Below are positions 46,620 through 58,159 of a stretch of 64,000 bases of DNA, one piece after another. The stretch is from Eublepharis macularius. Lineage: Eukaryota; Chordata; Lepidosauria; Squamata; Eublepharidae. The position numbers and the translations under genes were made by a program. The stretch covers positions 104,517,689-104,581,688 of the forward strand of contig NC_072793.1 in assembly GCF_028583425.1 (NCBI RefSeq), read 5' to 3'. A model generated the notes under the pieces. It ran no database searches, was not told the DNA's origin, and saw nothing but the letters and a program-made list of their open reading frames with translations. Position 1 is the first letter of the stretch; each line of letters starts with the position of its first letter.

Positions 46620-46995
46620 GGTGCTGAGATTCTCTGGTCTGATGTTGGGTTTGCATGGGCTCTCAGTTCTGCCTGACAGGAGCACATATACTAAAACTGG
46701 AATGATACAGAGAAGATTAGCATGGCCCCTGTGCAAGGATGACATCTTTGAGTAACACTGGTTCTTTTGGTCTTGCAACACTGTCCTTTGTTTCAGTTTT
46801 GTTCTGGTGGGATTCTCTGGTTTGACATTGGTTCTGGTGGGATTGTCTGGTTTGATGTTGGTTCTGGTGGGATTCTCTGGTTTGACATTGGTTCTGGTGG
46901 GATTCTCTGGTTTGATGTTGGTTCTGTTGGTCTTCATGGGTTCCGTTTGCATTGGGAAACTTTTGGTCATTGGTTGCTGTTGTGTGTTTTGTTAA
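46620..46995 (+). repeat. Repeat with 30-bp minisatellite units and an embedded U6 fragment
   Basis: Four exact-length 30-bp units (GGTTCTGGTGGGATTCTCTG core) run from 46801 to 46920. They alternate GACATTG and GATGTTG endings, so the higher-order period is 60 bp. A related unit (GATTCTCTGGTCTGATGTTG) lies upstream of the U6 fragment at about 46630-46650. Degenerate relatives occur in inverted orientation at 54290-55015. The 3n unit length keeps frames open, which explains the repetitive open frames here. Confidence 0.8.
46681..46744 (+). pseudogene. U6 snRNA pseudogene fragment
   Basis: AGCACATATACTAAAACTGG / AATGATACAGAGAAGATTAG / CATGGCCCCTGTGCAAGGAT / GACA follows U6 snRNA from about nucleotide 15 to 78 with three substitutions (AATTGGAACG to AACTGGAATG, and CTGCGC to CTGTGC). 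The ACAGAGA box that pairs with the 5' splice site is intact. The 5' stem-loop (first 14 nt), the 3' end and the pol III terminator are missing, so it is not a functional gene. It lies inside the minisatellite-bearing repeat. Confidence 0.93.
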
Positions 46996-49900
46996 GGCTT
47001 CCTGTGTACTGGAGAAAGCCTTGGATCCCCCCACCCTTAGGAAACCATGGAGAATGGCTGGCGGCAGCTTGTTTAGGGGCCTGTAGAATTGGATCCTTTG
47101 GTCGAATTCACTAACAATTTGGGTGTATTTAATGGACAAGCAGGACTAGGTTCTCTGCATCTTTGCTTGAAAAATAACCCCTTCAGCCCTTTGGAAAGAT
47201 TTTCCCATAGAGAATAATGGAGTAGAATGTATTCAAAATTCTGAATAAAACCTGAACGCAAATACTATACCAGTATTTTTGGATCTGAATGTTGGGAATA
47301 CCAACTATATATGGTATTCCAGATATTTGAATAATAATACTATTTTTTTTAGCACACCACCCTGCTAAGCAGATGTGGGAGAAGTCCATCAGCAGGGAAG
47401 GCTGATTAATATTTCTCTCTATATATCTGGGTCAAGTATGCAAACATTTTTAAAAATTGTTTTCTGTATTTCAAAATGTGTTTCCTCCTTCCCTTATTTT
47501 CTCCAGTCTTTCATTCTGAGTTCATACAATCTGTTACTAAATGGTTGTTAGCCATCTGAGCTATGGAACCAGAGAGTTACAGAAAAATCTTAATTTTGTT
47601 TCAAAAAAGCTCATTTGAGGGTATAACCCCTCTCCAAAGTAAGAAAAAAGTTTAAAAAAACCAAAAACCTGTGAGTGTCTAGGCATATGAAAATGTGGTT
47701 GTGCCCACTTCTCTCCACAACCCGCGCTGCTCTGGGGAGGGAAGTTGGGGTGGGCAGGCTGGTGGGTAGTGAGAGGCAAGCTGGAGCCAGTGTGGCAAAG
47801 AAGTGGATGAGAGAGATAAGCCAGAGGTGGAGATGGGAGGAAAGCCAGAGGTTACAAGGATAAGGCAGAAGGGCTTTCCCCTACCTGTGTTCCTCACAGG
47901 TGCTCTTGTGTGCTTCTGTGCATATACATATAAATACACATACGCACATATGCCTACATACAACAAATAGGCACATGCAGATAGTCTTAGGGTAAGAATT
48001 AAGATGCATGAAATGTCAACATGTCAACATTTCTAGTGAGCAGCTCCATAACTATGAGTAAAGGCTAGGAATAATTCTTTAAAATAATAAGGCTACATTC
48101 ATCATTCTAGTGGATAATTCAGGGAAGTCTGAGTTAGTTCAATATAAATAATTATATGGAAAGATGTACCACGCAGTCAAGCTGAGCATTGTAGCCTCTC
48201 ATTAATTACCTAACACATGTCCATGCTTAGTCAAATAAGTGTGATATTTACATTAATTTCTGTATTGAGAATTAAACTTTCCCAGTGGGTTTGCAACAGT
48301 CAATTTGTCCTTTGATATACTTTATGGTTTAATTAATTCATCCTATATACTAGGGAATTTCTTAAGAAAATGTCTAACTGCACAATTGTATGTGACCCTC
48401 ATTTGTTCCAGTAATGTATGCCTCTACAACAGACTCGCACATGCTTTATTGCTTAGAGTCATAGTACATGAAATCTAGAAGCAGTGGCCTGCATGGACAG
48501 AGTTGGAGAAAATCCTCAGAAATAGGAATTATGGACACAGGAAAATTCAGTTGCAAATGATTGCTATAGTGCATTGAGAGTGCATTATCCAATGATGCGT
48601 GAAAGCACCCTTCATCTCACCTGTCCCCTCCTGCTTCTGGTAGGGTACATGAAACTAGGGATGATGCAGACTTCTAGCAATTATGTTCAGTAGGTGAATA
48701 TACCATGTTTGACAGCTGCAATTATTCATGAGCCAAGCCTCAGATCTGTTCACCTCGCTGCCAAACTGAACACCTACCAACCAGCTTTGCAGCTGCATGA
48801 TAGCTATGATGGTGGAGTTTTTTCCCCTTGTCTTGCAGGCACATTTGCACCTGCAAAATAGGTGAAAATGTTGGTTTTTTCCCAGGGTCATGTATGGTTA
48901 GGTCACTTAACTGAATGACATTGGGAGGGACTACATCTCCCATAAGATTGTGAAAAAACGCATGAAATATCCTCAGTAACACAGATTTCAACACCAAATG
49001 ACGAGACTTCCTTTTTTAAAAAAGTGTATATTTATAATCACTATCTGACTGATTTATTTGCTATTTATGCATACAATTGGTTGCTGAGTAATGTAGCAGG
49101 TCTGTGGGGTAGGGTGAAAACTAGAATTCTCATGGGGCTGTGTGAGAAAATCTCTGTGTAAAAACACTGCTGAATGCACTGTAATGTCTGAATATGCAAA
49201 AAATAACCTGAACAGGCTGCAGTTGCTCCTAAACAGCTGATCTAATCGATGAAAATAAGTTATCTGCTCATGACCTGTGAATAGAACTTGAGCCAAACTA
49301 CCAGGTATTCAAGCACCCCTACAATTCACTGGACTGGAGAAGTCATGCAATTGGGGCAGACAGCTAAAATGTTTCATTCAGAAGGGAAAAGGGATCCTTC
49401 TCCAAAGAGACACAGGGCCAAACTCCTTTGAACAATGCCACATGGAGGCCAATTCTGGTCAGCAGTAGAAGGGGCTCCTTGCTTCCCCTCCTGTGCCTTT
49501 TTACCAACCTGTTGGGAGTCATGTCAGCAAATAATGATGCCGTGTGCTGGATTGGAAAAATGGCACAGGAGGGAAGGTACAAGCTTCTCCTTCCCCTACA
49601 CCACAGTGGTCCTGGCCAGATTTGGGCCCCCACAGCACTGTTTAAAGGAGTTCCCCAGTGGGAACTACAAACTGGTGGTGCATCCCCTGGGCAAACTTGG
49701 GGATGCCACTTCGTCTAGTTTGGCCCACAGAACATTCTTCTATGATAGAAGATCCCTTCTGGGAACTTGGCAGTGTCATTCTAAGCAGAGTCAAACCTTT
49801 TAATTTCAATGGATTTAGAAGAGTGTGCAGTGCCAAGGAGTGCATTGTTAGTTGTATAACCATGATTGCCTATTGATTGGGGTTGGAGAGGGAGAATAAT

Positions 49901-50714
49901 ATGTGGGAATTTAGCTTTGCTAGGAAGTTAAGAAAAGATATTCTCATTGCTGTCAGAAAAATACTAGGTACTGTCAATGTAGCTGCTGTTACGGTGAATA
50001 AGACCTTGAAGGGAATAGAATTTGGATTATTAGAAAAGAACTCTGCTGATGCTTAGGGACTCTGACAGCCAGAAAATCTCAGAACTTATGTATTTTTATT
50101 TTTATTGTCACTTTTATTGCCATTTTTTACACTGCCCTCAAACTTTTTAAAGGTGAAAAGGGATGGGGGTCTCTCATGTTGGTCACAGAGGCCACTACAA
50201 AAACAAAAACAAAAAAACAGAGCTGCTGTGGAAAGGGAGACTTTCAATAACATAATTTAAGGAAATATTTGATTTACAGAAATTATGGAGTTCCTAGCAC
50301 CCCCCAGTAACCTCAGCCAGTGGCCTAGAAAAAGATCTCTGAGAATATTTCTAGTTAGAAAATAGAAACTGCAGGCCCAGGCTAGCCCAGAATCTCTGTT
50401 CTGGAAAGGGCTTATTTCATTTCACTGATTAAAATAAGGGTCTACTTGGCTTATAAAGGTGTTAAAAGATTTGTGACACCCTTATTCTTACAGATTCAAA
50501 ATGAACTTTACCAATAGACTATGTACTATATGCCGCCTTTTACATTCATACTTTGCTGAGAGATTAAATTTTTACATTCTCTGGGGAAGGAGCTGTTTAA
50601 TCCTCAACTGGTAAACTGTACTAACAGCATTTTAATAAGATAATCTCTAAGAGCCAAAACAGGGGACAGTGATTCAATAGAGATGGGCAACAGTAAATAG
50701 GTACTGCCCCTAGT
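46996..50714. other. Mostly unrecognised; foldback repeat at 49775-49850
   Basis: 49775-49850 (CATTCTAAGCAGAGTCAAAC ... GGATTTAGAAGAGTGTGC) belongs to the same foldback group as 63255-63335. Overlapping open frames at 49364-49876 show no domain. Confidence 0.4.
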
Positions 50715-50935
50715 AAATAGGGTTGCTTGTGTGGCATAGGGGTTAGAATGTTGGCCTAAAAGCAGAGAGAGTAAGGTTCAGATTCCCAGTTGCCATAGAA
50801 TTGGCTGGGTGGCCTTGGGCCATTCATTTGCTCTCAGATTAGCCTGCCTTACAGAGTTGTTATGAAGATAAAATAAAATAGGATAGAATCATGCGTGTCA
50901 CCCAGAGCTCCAAGTAGGAAAGGCAGAGTAAACTA
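50715..50935 (+). mobile_element. tRNA SINE, plus orientation
   Basis: Head TGTGGCATAGGGGTTAGAAT, B-box-like GGTTCAGATTCC (one inserted base), body GGCTGGGTGGCCTTGGGCCA and CCTGCCTTACAGAGTTGTTA, tail AGATAAAATAAAATAGG. A GGGTTGCC MITE follows directly. Confidence 0.75.
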
Positions 50936-51136
50936 GGGTTGCCAGCTTCAGGTTGGGAAATTCCTGGAGATTTGAAGATGGAGCTTGGTGAGGATGACAA
51001 AGGGAATTATCTCAGCATGGTATAATGCCATAAAGTCCACTCTCCATTTTCTCCAGGGAAACTGATCTCTGTTGTCTGGAGATCAGTTGTAATCCCAGGA
51101 GATCTCCATGCCCCACTTGGAGGTCAACAACCTTAA
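50936..51136 (-). mobile_element. GGGTTGCC-type MITE copy
   Basis: AGGGTTGCCAGCTTCAGGTT, GAAATTCCTGGAGATTTGAA, AACTGATCTCTGTTGTCTGG and CCACTTGGAGGTCAACAACC are colinear with the family, in minus orientation. Confidence 0.7.
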
Positions 51137-52889
51137 GAATACACATGCACTAAATCTGGAATGTTGCTTGTTCTGCATCTTTTGAGGGGGTTCCTGATTG
51201 GCTCCAGCAAATTTTCATACTCTCTTCTTTGTACTAATAAATAAGTTTGCATAAGCATCCTTGGTTCCCTCACCCCCAGCTAAATAATGATCTTGACTCC
51301 CTTTTTTGAGAGGGACGGACAACAGCAGGTAGGATCAGTACAATTTGTTGTTGAATTCTAGTCCCAGGGATGTTGGATACTACCTCTTCCCCTTTATGGT
51401 CACCCATGTAAAGCCCTGCTCTGAACTGATACAAAATGAGACTCATTTGCTGATGGAATCTGAGATAGGGTCTCTTGATGTGATCATAGGTCAAGTAAAT
51501 GAGTAACTGACAGAGTGAACAGCGAGAAGCAATATGTTTCAGTGGTGTCTTCCCTTATACTAAAAGTCAATTCTCAGAAGCTGAACTTGAGACTTCTGAA
51601 AATTAGGCTAGAGGGAACCCCAAACCCAAGCTGAAAGACAAGACATTTGAGAATTTCTAGTACTACAGGAACAAAAACATAATGATGTGTGTTGCAACAA
51701 GCTGGCTGAATAAAAAACTGGTTTGTCTTTATTTTCTTTCTTTATTGATTCAGAACTGCAGAAAATTCCCATTAGACCTCCACGAATCTGGTTTAATACT
51801 GCACATTTGGTACTGAATTGTACATTAGGAAGTACTTAGATATACATTCAAATGCATATTCATCCATTTTTTCAAGTTCTTCTTGGCCTGGTGAAATTTA
51901 GCATTGATTGGCTTGGCTCACATATTTTGCATTTTTGAAATTTGATGCCACAATATAGCAGATATGATCAGTGCAATCCTGTGCAATTTACTCCAGTCTT
52001 AAGTCAATTGAATATGAGAGTAATTCTATATTCAAGTTAATATTATAGGACAACAGAATTGTATATATATTTTCAGAATATTTCATTTTTATTTTTATTT
52101 TTAGAATATTTATGTCCCACCATTCTACTGAAAATAAATACTTCAGGCAGCTACTAAAAATATTTTAACACACCACATAAAACTCAATTTAAAACATAAC
52201 TAAAAACAATTAGTAGCATCTAAAATATTTAAAACGCCAGGAAAAGCTTAACTAAAATGGGACTTCCAGATTAAAAACAAATTCAGCTGATATAGGAAGG
52301 CCTCTGATGAAATGATCATTTCCAGGTAAAAATACATACATTGAAAACATTCATAATTGTCCGATTTGCAGGGGGGAAAGGCAAGAGAGCAATAATGAGA
52401 GTGCAGCTACACAGTTACTCATAACCATGTTGACTGATGAGCTGAAGACTTTAACATACTCCAGTATTTACACAAGGATGCTCAAGTGTAGAGAGACATA
52501 ATGTTAGCCAGGAAGCATAGTTTAAAAAGCCAAAGCCAAAGGCCCTGTCAATTTCATTTCTCTACAGGAGCTGGTGGAGATTGCTCCTCAAAAGGTTTGC
52601 TAATTTCATCTCCGCTTCCCCAAAAGGAGGTGAAACTGCCAGAGCCTTAGGGAGGAATAGGGGACAGTAAATTAGACAACTGATCCTCTACCTTATAGTA
52701 TCAACAACAATATTTTATTAGATGGTCTTTGGAAATACTTTCAAGTTTCCTTAAGAAGTTGTTCTGGATAATTTCAAGCTGGTCAAGCATTTTCTCATTC
52801 TACCCCCCGTATTTCAGCTTCATACAAAAGCTGCATAATAACTTTGCCCTGGAATACTTAAAGGGCTGGGGCTATTAGCTGACCACCCT
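51137..52889. other. AT-rich sequence with a LINE-like tail at 52080-52260
   Basis: TTTTTATTTTTAGAATATTT / ATGTCCCACC and CTTCAGGCAGCTACTAAAAA resemble a reversed LINE 3' end. 51965-52060 resembles the foldback group (GCAATCCTGTGCAATTTACT). Otherwise unrecognised. Confidence 0.45.
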
Positions 52890-52899
52890 TTAAAAAGAA

Positions 52900-54290
52900 G
52901 AATTTTAGGATGACTCCCAATGTACAGTGGACAGTTGATAAATTGGCATTAAGATTTGGGTGCCTAAAGCTATCAGTTCCCAAAATCTCTTATCATATTT
53001 TTGTGTGATGGAAAGACCCAACTCTTCCCACTGTGTATTGTCGAAGGCTTTCACAGACGAAGAATGATGGTTGTTGTGGATTTTCCGGGCTGTATAGCCG
53101 TGGTCTTGGCATTGTAGTTCCTGATGTTTCAATCTTCCCACTGTGATTTGCAATAGGAGAGGGTTTATTTTCCTTTTCAGGACCTGCTTATATTGAGAAC
53201 AAAATTGAGACAAAAGTTGAACTGAATTATCAGATCTGGCTATTCTGACTCTATTTTGGAGTGTATGTAAAATTTGCATCATGAGATTACATTCCTGGTT
53301 GAACCAAGTCTTTCTTATATGGTCCTGTTTAGTTTGTCTAATTGTGGTTAAATAAGGATTCAACAAGGAAATAACATTTGCAGATCTCAAAAATATCTAG
53401 GTCAAGTGAGTTCATATGATTTCTCAACTCCATTAATTACTGAGATTTGAGAAGAACTTTAATTTTATTGTTTAAATTAACACTTCATTTAAGATATACC
53501 TTGTCTAAATTAGGACCCACAATATTATAACATAGCATGTTATAGCATGGGTGAAAGTTTAATGAGTGCAGGAAAAGTATAAACTGGGGCATATGATCAC
53601 TCTAGTCTATTGTGAATGTCAAAATGCTGAATCCTAGGTAAAAGAGATGAGGAAACTAGGGTATAATCAATGGTGCTAGTGCCATTAGAGCTTTAAAAGG
53701 TTTAAAACCCATTAGAGTTATCATAGTCAGCAGCAGGAAGGCTATATAAACCAACTCTAAAGCCAGGTTCAAAAGATAAACACACACTTGTTCAAAACCC
53801 CATCCAAGGAAGACCACAGGAAATACCATGTCCTCCAGGTTGATTTGTTCCTTTCTGATAAAGCTGTTAATATCCTGGCCCACTCTGGCATTAAAGTCTC
53901 CCACTAGCAGGACATCAGCACTAGAGAATAATTCCTCTGCTTTCTCCAATGTCTGTTGTAGAGAGGGCCAAACTTGGTCCCATAAGATAGAGTTCTTACA
54001 TGGATATATATAAACATTGATGCAGAGAATATATCCCAGTGTTTACTAGAAATGTGGATTACTTCGAGGTACTTACAATCAGACCAAAGCAGTGGCTATA
54101 TTCTTCCTCTATATCAGAAGATATAAAGGCCACCAGACCCCAGCTGGCCCTCCCAAATGGGCCAGATTTAATAGATGGTAAGGCAAAAGAATGAAAGCCC
54201 TGTAAAGAAGGTGACAAAGAGTTCAGACACCATGTTTCCTGGAGGAAGATGACATTAAATTTTCTTAAATAATTTTCAAAACCAAAGGGA
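52900..54290 (-). pseudogene. LINE apurinic-type endonuclease and linker, RT missing
   Basis: Minus-strand fragments read in order: FLQETW near 54265-54245, GG/GL-V.F segment near 54140, VLLVGDFNARVGQD near 53915-53875, and SDH (53593-53601) followed by MPQF. These are the hallmark boxes of an APE-type LINE endonuclease. Next come IRKTWFNQEC and LLSQFCSQYKQVLKRK (about 53310-53170), then KRFWELI near 52975, as in the linker that leads into RT. The RT domain itself is absent to the left, so this is an internal/5' piece, not the usual 3' remnant. Stops interrupt it, and a PLE stub sits inside the linker. Clade not assigned. Confidence 0.75.
53023..53145 (-). mobile_element. 97-bp Penelope-like stub with 13-bp target duplication
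   Basis: The insert 53036-53132 has the same 3' end as the palindromic PLE pair (GTCGAAGGCTTTCACAGACG, TTCCGGGCTGTATAGCCGTG, GTAGTTCCTGATGTTTC). It is flanked by the exact duplication TCTTCCCACTGTG (53023-53035, 53133-53145). On the minus strand it begins GAAACATCAGG, i.e. inside the hammerhead core. It lies in the LINE linker region and so is younger than that LINE. Confidence 0.88.
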
Positions 54291-55020
54291 CCAAAGGGTC
54301 AAAGGGACCAACATCAAACCTGAGAATTATTTTGTCCTGGGCCTAGGACTGCCTCCCACCCGGGAGCTGGCATCAGCAAAGTCCCACCACCCCCAAACCC
54401 TGGGAATGACAGCATCCAGTGACCAAGGAGCAGCAGGTACTCACTGCCCCACTGCTGGGTGGAGCTCCATCATGATGGACAACCCCTGACCGGAGCCACA
54501 GGGCAGCAGGAATGATTCAAGAGGAGGGCAGTAACCATCCCCTGGCCAATGACAGGCAAAGGGGAGGAGCCTGGCAGGCTGGCAGCCAATGGTCTAGAGG
54601 TTGGGTGGCATCCTACAGGTGGGACCCTGGAGGTGATGGTGAAGGAAATAGGGAATAAAAACAGGATCCAGAACCTGGGCTGGGGAGGAGAGGCTGGAGA
54701 GGAGTTGATCTGAGGTGCAAAAGGCAACCCTCTCTGGGAGGGGTGATGCAGACTGGTGAAGTAACCAGGCTTTTCCTACCTCTAATTCCGAGGTCCAGAG
54801 AGCCCCTTTGAAAAGGGAAGAAATGAGATGCCAGAACGATGGAGGGCCTGCAGGCAGCCCTGGTGCAAGAGGGGCATGAGACATGTCAAAACAGAGAATT
54901 CTACCCAAACCAAACTGAAGCAAGAAGAACCAAAGTGAATCAAGGGGACCAACATCAAACCAGAAAATCATGTTAAAAAAGAGAATTCCGCCCAAACCAA
55001 ACTGTTGCAACTTAGCCCAA
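54290..55020 (-). repeat. Repeat related to the 30-bp minisatellite element
   Basis: CAAAGGGACCAACATCAAAC (54303 on) and GGGGACCAACATCAAACCAG (about 54944) are the reverse of the TGGTTTGATGTTGGTTC unit at 46.8 kb. 54890-55010 holds two further degenerate units (AATTCTACCCAAACCAAACT, AATTCCGCCCAAACCAAACT). The ATTCTC/TTGCAACA context is also shared. Between them, 54330-54870 is GC-rich and unrecognised. On the minus strand this block lies directly upstream of the LINE endonuclease, so it might be its 5' UTR. Confidence 0.55.
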
Positions 55021-56334
55021 CTGTACCAGTGTCATTCACCAGAAGCCAGGCAGACACTGAGAGCTCCTGCATTCACACACCCCTCCCTGCCTCCCTCCTC
55101 CTCCCTCCTCCCCTCTTGGATAAAAAGGAGCAAGTGAGAGGCTGAAACCATGTTTTCCAGATTTACCTGGATTTACCCAGGGGTCTGGATCCAGATTCCT
55201 GGATCAGATCCCAGATTCTTATTTGGTTCAGGAAAGCAGGATTTAGATGGATGTCCAAAAAATCTGTCTTTCCCCCAAATCCTGGATTCGGATTGCACAC
55301 CCCTATCAGTATTTTCCCTTTGTGTTGGGGTAATTACCTGACCTGTTTTCAGTACATGTCTGGAGCAGCACAGCTCCTCACAATTCATCTCATGGTTTCT
55401 GTGGGCTTTCCTCCAATATTATGTATTTTTCTTGTATCAAACATTACACAGCTTCTTAGTCTTGGCCAGGTCTTTGTCATGTGGGAATGATGTGGGAATT
55501 TCAATTCTAGAGCTCCCAATAATTTTTAAAAATTGTTTGGTGTGCAAGGGTCTGATTTGGATCAGGAGTGTTGGAAATACAACGTTTTGTGTACGAAGAA
55601 GGCAGAAGACACAGAATACCTGCAAGGGCGGGGGTGGGCACCAAGTCTGACAGTTGGATACATAGCAGGATGGGATCCTTCTTTCCTCCTGTCCTTCTTG
55701 CATGTCTCCAGATTGGTATTCTTAGGTGACTTCCTGTTTCTTCCCGGAAGTCCCTCCTCTCTGTTTAGTGAGGTAGTTAGTATCCATTCTGTTTCTCTAC
55801 TGTCTGTCAAAGTTGTAGTTTCTGAATAAACTCTCTTCATTCACTCCTTAATCAGACTCGAGCTCATTCCTAAGATATACCAGAGCCTACAAGGAGGACA
55901 GGGACATGCAGACGCAGGGAGCTTAAGGCCTTCCATTTACTGTTTTCCCAACATGAAATGGCTTGAGCAGCTGCTTTTTAACCACATTATTTCTGGTCAG
56001 GAAATGGAGTTGGGGAAGCCTTAAGGTTCTTCTCTTCATATATTGCATTCCAAATCATAAAAATCAAATTTTTAGAATTCAATTTCAAAAAATCACTGGG
56101 AGATCCAAAACCACAGGTGTTTGGTTTGACACAAACTGGGGTGGCCTCAGAAACAGTTTAACATGGTTTGCCCATCTGAGTGTCTGTTGGTTAACAGTGA
56201 CATGCAATGCATTTAACCCATGTGGTGTATTGAACCGCTATTTCAATGCAGATGAAGTGTGCCATCAAAAGCACAGCTGTCCTCTGAAACAAAATATGCA
56301 GATTGCTAAGATATCAGGAAGGATGTGCCATACA
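55021..56334. other. Unrecognised sequence
   Basis: A locally repetitive GGATCCAGATTCCTGGATCA / GATCCCAGATTC stretch lies at 55180-55225. No gene is visible. Confidence 0.4.
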
Positions 56335-56335
56335 A

Positions 56336-56580
56336 GAGAGTCAGTTTGGTGTAGTGGTTAAGAGCAGCGGGACTCTAATCTGGAGAACCAGGTTTGATTC
56401 CCCACTCCTCTGCTTGAAGCCAGCTGGGTGACAGCTCTTCCAGAGTTTGCTCAGTCCCACCCACCTCACAGAATGATTGTTATGGGGATGCTGATACTTT
56501 GTAAACAGCTCTTGAGTCAATGTTAAGTTGTCTTGAAGGGCGGTATATAAATCAAATGTTATCATCATCATCATTAATAG
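56336..56580 (+). mobile_element. Sauria-type tRNA SINE, full length
   Basis: Head GAGTCAGTTTGGTGTAGTGG / TTAAGAGCAGCGGGACTCTA, B box GGTTTGATTCC (56391-56401), body AGCCAGCTGGGTGACAGCTC and CCCACCCACCTCACAGAATG, then GGCGGTATATAAATC and an ATC-repeat tail. All parts are in order. Over 50 bases of the head match the copy at 63921-64000. Confidence 0.9.
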
Positions 56581-56599
56581 CTCATAGAAACCACAGAAT

Positions 56600-57150
56600 T
56601 AACATGCAGTATGTAATCAGCCTTGAGTCTCAGTGAGAAAGGCGGGCTATAAATGACATAAATAAATAAAATTAAATAACCAAATGAAAGTAATTAAACA
56701 ATGAACCATTACATTCTGTTTTTTAAATTCTTATAACAGCCAGATTTAGGGAAAGGGTAGGGCCAAAGAAGACTGAAACATATTTTTTATTGTAATTCAA
56801 ACAACTTACAGGAAATATTTCAGAAAGGGAATTTTTATAAAGGGGAATTAGAGTCATCATTATTTTAGCTAGCTTTCACTGTTTTTCTCGTTGTATATAT
56901 TGTACTGTTGTCCTGTTTCTCAAATTTTGAAATCCAGTTTATGGCATTGTTCCTCACTGTTTTATTTTAGGTATTATACAATTTTTGGTGTGCCATTATC
57001 TAAGTTTGTAATGTAGTTTCATTACACTGTTGATTTTACATATTATACTGTTCTTATGGCATTGTATTTAATCCATGTGATCTGCTTTGTATCTCCGTGA
57101 GAAAGGTAGACTATGAATGAAGTATGTAAATAAGTAAAATTAATGTTTAA
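56600..57150 (+). mobile_element. Two LINE (L2/CR1-type) 3' ends
   Basis: 56610-56690 ends GAGAAAGGCGGGCTATAAAT / GACATAAATAAATAAAAT. 56880-57145 is an AT-rich 3' UTR ending CCGTGAGAAAGGTAGACTAT / GAATGAAGTATGTAAATAAG. Both have the 'gagaaaggcgg.ctataaat' terminus. Confidence 0.6.
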
Positions 57151-57927
57151 TTATACATTATTCTAAAGGGATACATCTTGAAAAGTGTGATTTATTAGTA
57201 GAAACAGCTTTATTTATCTTTCTAAAAGTCAGTGGATGAATTTTTGGTCAACTATTTTTCCTCCACTTGAGTCACTAGTCCTTGCCTTTATAATCTTTGA
57301 AAACTTCTTTCGAAGCAGAATAAGCAATGAGCCTTTAGAAAAACCAGATACACATCCCAAATTCAGAATTTACTGCAGGTGTCAATAGCTGCCTTTTTTA
57401 TGATGCTATTTGATGTTAGATGGAAATTGGTGAAAGCTAGAATTTTATCTTATTCAACATTCTTTCCTTTTAAAGGTTTCAAAAGTAGGTTTCTTAGAAG
57501 CAGATATGCATTGGTATTGGATAAAGAAAGTAAGCTACCAAAATATGCATTTTTTAAAACAAATTTAACGTTGAATCAAATTTCTTCAGAATAGGAGAGA
57601 AAGTGCTAGGCCATCTTTCTGTCAGCTTTGCATTACTGAAAAGATCTGGAGAAAAATGACTTTACAAATGAATCAAAAGAAAAATGCAGGAAATTCACAA
57701 CTCCCCTCCCCACACCCCCAGTAACCTCTGCTCTGGGCCCAGAAGATGGCAAAAAATCAGGAGGGAGTGCCACATGGGAGGAAGAGGCAGGCATGCCCTT
57801 GCTCCTTCTGCGGTTGACACACAGCTCCAACTAAGTCTTTACAGCCTACTTTGAAGCTGTTAGGAATAGTTAGAGAGCAGCTCTGCACTCCTTCCCCATG
57901 CTTACCCCTGCTGCTTGATCCCAATGT
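57151..57927. other. Unrecognised sequence
   Basis: Nothing is recognised before the LTR. Confidence 0.35.
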
Positions 57928-58159
57928 TGTCAGAGTCCTTACACAGCAATAGCCAGGCGTTACTGCTTAAGTGTAAAGAAAAGTTTATTTAGGAACTTAC
58001 ATGCTTAGATAGTGAAGAGGAGAGATAGTCAGTGTCTAGCTATCTGGTGACTAAGAGAGAGAGAGAGAAGAAGCAGGATATCTCTCTGAGAGTACCAATT
58101 CAGGAGACAAGACAAGGACGTCACATGACACTAAAAGAAAAAGAGGTGCTGTCCTAACA
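57928..58159 (-). repeat. LTR (family 1), minus orientation
   Basis: On the minus strand it starts TGTTAGGACAGC and ends GACTCTGACA (TG...CA). It has an AATAAA signal (CCTAAATAAAC) about 40 bp from its end, and a purine-rich tract AGGAGGCAGCAAGGAGGAG lies immediately 5'. Bases 58000-58090 recur inverted at 61642-61730. Confidence 0.7.

Noticed and set aside
46681..46744. Functional U6 gene
   Set aside because: The first 14 nt, the 3' end and the pol III terminator are missing. No TATA box or proximal element was seen upstream.
46521..47139. Repetitive 'proteins' of 115-149 residues with periodic Thr/Asn/Gln or Gly/Leu
   Set aside because: They are translations of the 30-bp minisatellite and the U6 fragment in several frames, so not protein coding.
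49364..49876. Overlapping open frames of up to 122 residues on both strands
   Set aside because: No recognisable domain and mutual overlap in several registers; possibly part of an unrecognised repeat.
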